Assembly: GCF_016862635.1 (NCBI RefSeq)
Contig: NZ_BONI01000092.1
Span: 1-33,893, forward strand
Source: Catellatospora coxensis
GTDB lineage: Bacteria > Actinomycetota > Actinomycetes > Mycobacteriales > Micromonosporaceae
DNA length: 33,893 nucleotides
Direction of reading: 5' to 3'
The notes below the pieces were generated by a model. It was not told the origin of the DNA and did not search any database. It saw only the letters and a program-made list of their open reading frames with translations. The position numbers and the translations under genes are program-made. This document shows, piece by piece, positions 29,897-33,893 of this stretch. How positions within the stretch are numbered: the first letter of the stretch is position 1; every line of letters starts with the position of its first letter.

Positions 29897-29947
29897 TTAA
29901 CAAGGTGCCCTTCCGCTACGTATGGCGATGGGAAGGTGCCCTTCCTT
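29897..29947 (+). repeat. 51-bp palindromic element, copy B (intergenic)
   Basis: Two AAGGTGCCCTTCC units, 44/51 identical to copy A in nrdA. It occupies the 88-bp gap between the convergent GlxA-type and BTAD genes. It starts TTAAC, like the half copy at the right edge of the window. Confidence 0.9.
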
Positions 29948-29955
29948 TGGGCGGC

Positions 29956-31983
29956 TCAGAGCCAGGTGCGGGAGATCTCGACGGTGGACTGGAGGCGGCG
30001 GGCTTCGGCGAGGTAGGCGTCGGACAGGCCGAAGCGCTCGTCGCCGCGGTGGAGTTCGCCGAGGCGGCGGGCGGTCTGGGCCTGGGCGCGACGGTCGCCG
30101 ATCCGTTCGAAGATCTCCAGCGCCTGGGTGAGCCGCTGCACGGCCACCTCGGGGGCCTCCAGGGTGGCCAGGTCGGTCAGGCAGTACGCCTCGCAGTGGG
30201 CGTCGCCGAGCACCGCGAACCGGTCCAGTGCCGCGATCAGGTCCGCCCGCGCGTGGGCCGGATCGCCGCTGCGCAGCCGGAGCAGGCCCAGCTGGCGGGT
30301 CAGCAGCGCGGCCCGGTGCTCGTCGCCGATCTCCTCGGCCAGGGCCAGCCCGGCGGTGAAGTCGCGGTACGCCTCGGGGAGGTCGCCCCTGGCCAGCCAC
30401 ACCATGCCCAGCGCGCCGCGTGAGTACGCCTCGCCGTGCCGGTGCCCGAGCAGCCGGTATGCCTCCAGCGCCTGCCGGTAGCAGTCCAGCGCCTCGTCGT
30501 GCTCGGCCCGGATACGGTGCCCGGTGCCCAGCCCGGCCAGCGCAGCGGCCTGCCCGCACAGGTTGCCGAGCCGGGCGAACAGCAGCCGCGACCGGCTGAA
30601 CGCCTCGGCCGCCTCCTCGTAGCGGTCGCGGTACAGGTGCAGCTGCCCCAGCCCGCGCAGGGTCACCGCCTCGCCGAGCAGATTGCCCTGCGCCCGGCAC
30701 GCCGACAGCGCGGTGCGGTGCGTCTGCTCCCACTCGGCGGTGTGCCCGCCCATGTCGCACCAGGCGACCATGGCGTGGGCCAGCTCCCAGGCCAGATCGG
30801 ACAGCCCGTTGGCGGCGGCCGCCCCGACCGCGCCGAGCAGCGCGTCGCGTTCCGTGGCGAACCAGCGCACCGGGTCGCCGGCCAGCTCGGCCGCGTTCGG
30901 CACCGGCCAGCGGGCCGCGACGGTGACGCCGGGCCCGAACACCTGCGGCGGCAGCCCGGCGGCGGCGCGTTCGGCCAGCTCCAGGTAGCCGCCGAGGGCT
31001 CGGGTCAGCGCCGCGCCGATCGCCTCCCCGGGCAGGTCCGGGGCCAGCAGCCCGACCAGCACGGGCAGGCCGTACCGCGGCTGGCCCAGCTCGTCGGTGC
31101 CGGTGGAGCGCAGCAGGCGGGCCCGGTCGAGCGCGTCGAGCACCTCCGCCGCGTCCGGCCGGTCCAGCAGCGCCGCGGGCACCCAGCCCGGCGCGGCGGC
31201 GATGCCCAGCCGGGCGAGGCCGCGCAGCACCAGCGCGGCCGCGCCGTCCAGCCGGGTGCCCAGCACCGCCGGACCCTCCTGCTCGACGAGCAGGGTGCGG
31301 TGCAGGCGGCGCAGCGGCTCGCCCGGCTCCACGCCCAGCTCCTCGGTCAGGGTGCGGCGCGCGGTGGCGTACGCCGACAGCGCCTCGGCCCGGTGCCCCG
31401 CGTCGCGCAACGCGGTCACCAGCAGCGACCACGCCTCCTCGCGCAGCGGCTCCTCGGCGACCAGCCGGCGCAGCTCGTCCACGGCCGCCGCCGGCTGGCC
31501 GGCCTCGATGCGCAGCCGGGCCCGGGTCTGCCGGACCGCCCGCCGCCGCTCCACCAGCCGGTCGATCTCCGTGCGCCACAGCGGTGAGGCGGGCAGGTTC
31601 TCCACCGGTTCGCCGCGCCACAGGCCCAGGGCCGCGTCGAGGCTGTCCGGGTCGCCGCCGCGGGCGTACTCCTCGAAGCGCAGCAGGTCCAGCTCGCCGC
31701 AGTCCAGTTCCAGCCGGTATCCGGGCGCCTGGCGGCGCAGCCGGTCCTCGCCCAGCCGGGTGCGCAGCGCGCTGACGTACGTCTGCACGTTGGCCAGCGC
31801 CGACCGGGGCGGGTCCTGCCCCCACAGCACCTCGATGAGCTGATCCACCGACACGGTGCGGCCGTGGTTGAGCGCGAGGGTGGCCAGCAGCTGGCGTGGC
31901 TTGACACCGCCCACGGGTGCGTCGACGCCGCCCAGGGTCAACTCGAAGGAGCCCAGGATGCGCAGTTCCAGCCGGTCCGACAT
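29956..31983 (-). CDS. SARP/BTAD-type transcriptional regulator with TPRs, lacking the NB-ARC ATPase core
   Basis: The ATG at 31983 gives 675 residues. Residues 1-95 form the OmpR-like DNA-binding domain of SARPs (LRILGSFELTLGG, RQLLATLALNHGRTVSVDQL, NVQTYVSALRTRLG). The BTAD helical domain covers about 96-245. Next comes a winged-helix-like segment resembling the end of an NB-ARC module (LRGLARLGIAAAPGWVPAAL, LLDRPDAAEVLDALDRARLL). No Walker A (GxxxxGKS/T) exists anywhere, so the STAND ATPase core present in AfsR-like proteins is missing. The rest (about 385-665) is a row of TPRs (EAVTLRGLGQLHLYRDRYEE). It is divergent from the M23 genes and may control them (inference). Confidence 0.88.
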   Translation of the reverse strand: MSDRLELRILGSFELTLGGVDAPVGGVKPRQLLATLALNHGRTVSVDQLIEVLWGQDPPRSALANVQTYVSALRTRLGEDRLRRQAPGYRLELDCGELDLLRFEEYARGGDPDSLDAALGLWRGEPVENLPASPLWRTEIDRLVERRRAVRQTRARLRIEAGQPAAAVDELRRLVAEEPLREEAWSLLVTALRDAGHRAEALSAYATARRTLTEELGVEPGEPLRRLHRTLLVEQEGPAVLGTRLDGAAALVLRGLARLGIAAAPGWVPAALLDRPDAAEVLDALDRARLLRSTGTDELGQPRYGLPVLVGLLAPDLPGEAIGAALTRALGGYLELAERAAAGLPPQVFGPGVTVAARWPVPNAAELAGDPVRWFATERDALLGAVGAAAANGLSDLAWELAHAMVAWCDMGGHTAEWEQTHRTALSACRAQGNLLGEAVTLRGLGQLHLYRDRYEEAAEAFSRSRLLFARLGNLCGQAAALAGLGTGHRIRAEHDEALDCYRQALEAYRLLGHRHGEAYSRGALGMVWLARGDLPEAYRDFTAGLALAEEIGDEHRAALLTRQLGLLRLRSGDPAHARADLIAALDRFAVLGDAHCEAYCLTDLATLEAPEVAVQRLTQALEIFERIGDRRAQAQTARRLGELHRGDERFGLSDAYLAEARRLQSTVEISRTWL

Positions 31984-32173
31984 CGTCCAACCACCCACAC
32001 GAACCGTGATCGATCGCCTGAGCCTACGCGTGCTCGGCTGATCGGACCAGAGCACTCAGCTGAACGGCTGTAGGGGTTCTGGAGAAACGTTGGAGCGCTT
32101 CTCGCGACGCTGTGGACACCCCGCGCAGTAACGGGCCTCCTGTTCCACCACCCCACGGAAGGGAACCGTCCAT

Positions 32174-33046
32174 ATGCGACCTAGACGATTGTTCGCCGGC
32201 GCCGCCGCGCTGGTCATAGGCCTGGCCGGCGCGGTCCTGCTCGGCAGCCCCGCGCAGGCCGCACCCGCTTTCCAGCTGCCCTTCCCCTGCGGCCAGACGT
32301 GGAACGGCAACAGCAGCAACAGCAGCGCCCACGTCTCCTGGGAGATCGACTTCAACCGCGGCTCCACCGCCACCGCCGACCTCGGCGACACCGTGGTCGC
32401 CGCCGCCGCGGGCACCGTCGAGGTCTCCGCGCACCAGGGCTCCGTCAACGGCTACGGCAACCTCGTCGTCATCGACCACGGTGGCGGCTACTTCACGTAC
32501 TACGCCCACCTGGACTCCCGCGCCGTCACCGCGGGCCAGGCGGTGCTGCGCGGCCAGGCCATCGGCTCGGTCGGCAACACCAGCAAGCCGGGCAACGGCA
32601 TCTCGCCGCACCTGCACTACGAGGTGCGCTACCCGGACCGGTCGCAGTCGCACATCATCAAGGCCGTCTTCAACGGCAGCACCTTCGGCTACGGCTCGGC
32701 CAACGTGACCAGCAACAACTGCGCCACCTCGTACGACCCGGCGGCCGAGTGCGGCAGCGGGTTCCAGGTCATCGACTCGGTGAAGCTGGGCTCGGCGGGC
32801 ACCACGAACCTGCTGTGGAAGGGCTCCACCGGCCAGAACTGCGTCATCACCCTCAAGATGGCCAGCGTCGGCACCCCGACGGCCACCAGCGCGTTCCTGG
32901 AGCCGCAGGGAGCGAGCCGGACAACGGACTCCGGCAGCTTCTCCTACTACGCCGGGCCGGTCATCCGCACCGCACCGGGCTGCGTGAAGTGGGGCGGCAG
33001 CGCCGGCGGCAACAGCTACACCTCCGGCTTCGAACACTGCGCCTGA
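32174..33046 (+). CDS. Secreted M23-family peptidase (first of tandem pair)
   Basis: The ATG has GGAAGGGAA 8 nt upstream. The 290 residues start with a signal peptide (cleavage near AQA-AP, about 29/30). The LytM/M23 domain covers about 35-165: H53 and D59 (HVSWEIDFN), YYAHLDS, and HLHYEV with H146/H148. The first His-Asp spacing is six, not the usual four. A C-terminal beta-rich domain (about 175-290) has Cys in NNCATSY, AECGSG, QNCVIT, GCVKWG and EHCA; its fold is not recognised. It probably cuts peptidoglycan cross-bridges or a foreign wall outside the cell. It lies 41 bp before a paralogue. Confidence 0.92.
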   Translation: MRPRRLFAGAAALVIGLAGAVLLGSPAQAAPAFQLPFPCGQTWNGNSSNSSAHVSWEIDFNRGSTATADLGDTVVAAAAGTVEVSAHQGSVNGYGNLVVIDHGGGYFTYYAHLDSRAVTAGQAVLRGQAIGSVGNTSKPGNGISPHLHYEVRYPDRSQSHIIKAVFNGSTFGYGSANVTSNNCATSYDPAAECGSGFQVIDSVKLGSAGTTNLLWKGSTGQNCVITLKMASVGTPTATSAFLEPQGASRTTDSGSFSYYAGPVIRTAPGCVKWGGSAGGNSYTSGFEHCA

Positions 33047-33087
33047 TCCCTCACCCCGCATCCACCTTCACCGCTAGGAGCATTCCC

Positions 33088-33867
33088 GTGCACGTCAAGC
33101 GCATCCTGGGGCTGGCCGTGACCGCCGTGGCCGTGGCCGCCGCCGTCCTGGTCGAGGCCTCGCCGGCGATGGCCGCCCCGACCTTCAAAGTCCCCTTCCC
33201 CTGCAACCAGGTGTGGTCGGGCCAGACCCGCACCAACCACAGCCCCGCCAACGCCATCGACTTCAACCGCACCGACGACCTCGGCGACCCGGTCGTGGCC
33301 AGCGCGCCCGGCACCGTGGACGTGGTCACCAACCTCGGTGACACCAGCTACGGCAAGTACGTGCGGATCAACCACGGCAGCGGCTGGACGACGTACTACG
33401 CGCACCTGAACTCGTTCAACGTGTCCGTGGGCCAGACCGTCAAGTACGGCACCGTGATCGGGTACGTCGGCACCACCGGCGGTTCGACCGGCCCGCACCT
33501 GCACTACGAGCAGCGCTCCGGCGGCTCCGCCGTCCAGATCAAGTTCAACGGCGTGACCGCCCTGTACTGGGGCACCAAGAACTACACCAGCGACAACGGC
33601 TGCGGCGGCGGCGCGGCGCAGGGCACCGTCAACACCGCGGGCTCGCCGCTGACCGTGCGCTCCGGCCCCGGCACCGGCTACGCCTCCGTCGGCACCGTCA
33701 ACGACGGCGCGACCGTCTCCATCCAGTGCCAGACCACCGGCACCACGGTCACCGGAACGTACGGCACCAGCAACATCTGGGACCGCATCGGCACCGGCCG
33801 CTTCATCTCCGACGCCTACGTCTACACGGGCTACGACGGCTTCATCCCCGGCGTCCCCCGCTGCTAA
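33088..33867 (+). CDS. Secreted M23-family peptidase with SH3b-like domain (second of tandem pair)
   Basis: The GTG at 33088 has TAGGAG 8 nt upstream and gives 259 residues: signal peptide (about 1-30), M23 domain (about 32-160, H51 and D58 in HSPANAIDFN, YYAHLNS, HLHYEQ with H137/H139) and a C-terminal bacterial SH3-like domain (about 185-259: SPLTVRSGPGTGYASVGTV). The catalytic domain is similar to its neighbour (PFPCNQVWSG against PFPCGQTWNG), so the pair arose by duplication with different C-terminal targeting domains. The SH3 domain probably binds the cell wall. A half copy of the AAGGTGCCCTTCC element follows its stop codon. Confidence 0.93.
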   Translation: MHVKRILGLAVTAVAVAAAVLVEASPAMAAPTFKVPFPCNQVWSGQTRTNHSPANAIDFNRTDDLGDPVVASAPGTVDVVTNLGDTSYGKYVRINHGSGWTTYYAHLNSFNVSVGQTVKYGTVIGYVGTTGGSTGPHLHYEQRSGGSAVQIKFNGVTALYWGTKNYTSDNGCGGGAAQGTVNTAGSPLTVRSGPGTGYASVGTVNDGATVSIQCQTTGTTVTGTYGTSNIWDRIGTGRFISDAYVYTGYDGFIPGVPRC

Positions 33868-33873
33868 CGGACA

Positions 33874-33893
33874 AAGGAAGGGCACCTTCTTAA
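33874..33893 (-). repeat. Half copy of the AAGGTGCCCTTCC element, cut by the window edge
   Basis: Read on the minus strand it is TTAAGAAGGTGCCCTTCCTT, matching the first half of copies A and B (one mismatch to B over the first 18 bases). It lies just after the second M23 gene, in opposite orientation to the other copies. The rest may lie beyond the window. Confidence 0.7.

Noticed and set aside
25250-30016. Very long open frame (nearly 1600 codons) on the plus strand opposite nrdA and the riboswitch
   Set aside because: It mirrors nrdA, crosses the B12 riboswitch and the GlxA-type gene, and has shadow composition (runs of Arg, Gly, Ala). Long antisense frames are usual in such GC-rich DNA.
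1-33893. CRISPR array, prophage or biosynthetic gene cluster
   Set aside because: No regularly spaced repeats, phage structural genes, PKS/NRPS or transposase are visible; the SARP-like gene alone does not make a cluster.

Overview
The window is strongly GC-rich, with GTG and TTG starts, short intergenic gaps and many candidate leaderless promoters. The gene set (WhiJ-like XRE/DUF5753 regulator with DUF397 genes, BTAD regulator, SigB/HrdD-type sigma factor, a c-di-AMP riboswitch upstream of a RipA-like NlpC/P60 protein, a B12 riboswitch upstream of class I nrdAB) points to an actinomycete. Micromonosporaceae is my best guess, from gene content only. It looks like ordinary chromosome: I see no phage, transposase, CRISPR array or integration junction.

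Layout. 1-6.2 kb: end of a membrane protein gene, then on the minus strand an M20 dipeptidase, a small P-loop kinase, cobyric acid synthase (cobQ) and an ssb paralogue, then an alpha/beta hydrolase. 6.3-10.1 kb: tRNA-Arg(UCU), a DUF4190/septum-formation-type membrane protein, and a two-gene minus-strand unit (helical protein plus membrane-anchored M16 protease). 10.1-12 kb: ohr-ohrR-oxidoreductase peroxide operon with its promoter and candidate operator. 12.2-16.8 kb: secreted or anchored nuclease, a very compact Ser/Thr kinase, two DUF397 genes, an XRE/DUF5753 regulator, a PIG-L deacetylase and a DUF6232-like membrane protein. 17-19.5 kb: c-di-AMP riboswitch with NlpC/P60 hydrolase, facing a SigB-type sigma gene that carries a SigR-type promoter. 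19.8-24.2 kb: rpiR-murQ (MurNAc-6-P recycling), a dTMP-kinase-like gene, an MHYT sensor and a MESH1-like HD hydrolase. 24.2-28.3 kb: nrdAB with NrdR boxes and a cobalamin riboswitch. 28.3-33.9 kb: rhodanese / GlxA-type regulator pair, a BTAD-TPR regulator lacking the NB-ARC ATPase core, and two tandem secreted M23 peptidases.

How the parts fit. Several genes concern the cell wall and its signals (NlpC/P60, M23 pair, MurQ/RpiR, c-di-AMP switch), thiol or peroxide stress (Ohr/OhrR, SigR-type promoter on sigB) and B12/deoxyribonucleotide supply (cobQ; B12-repressed nrdAB).

The least expected signals are small. (1) A 51-bp palindromic element occurs in an intergenic gap at 29.9 kb, as a half copy at the right edge, and in frame inside the 3' end of nrdA, where it supplies about 17 codons of the C-terminal linker. 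(2) A second family of long hairpins with the core GGCCTAT/ATAGGCC occurs twice. (3) Seven genes have a TANNNT hexamer ending exactly 6 nt before the start codon and two more end 7 nt before it, consistent with leaderless transcription; two of these also have a -35 at 17 bp and an overlapping operator-like palindrome. (4) An orphan intrinsic terminator at 16.9 kb suggests an unannotated small RNA. All assignments come from reading the sequence; no database search was run.
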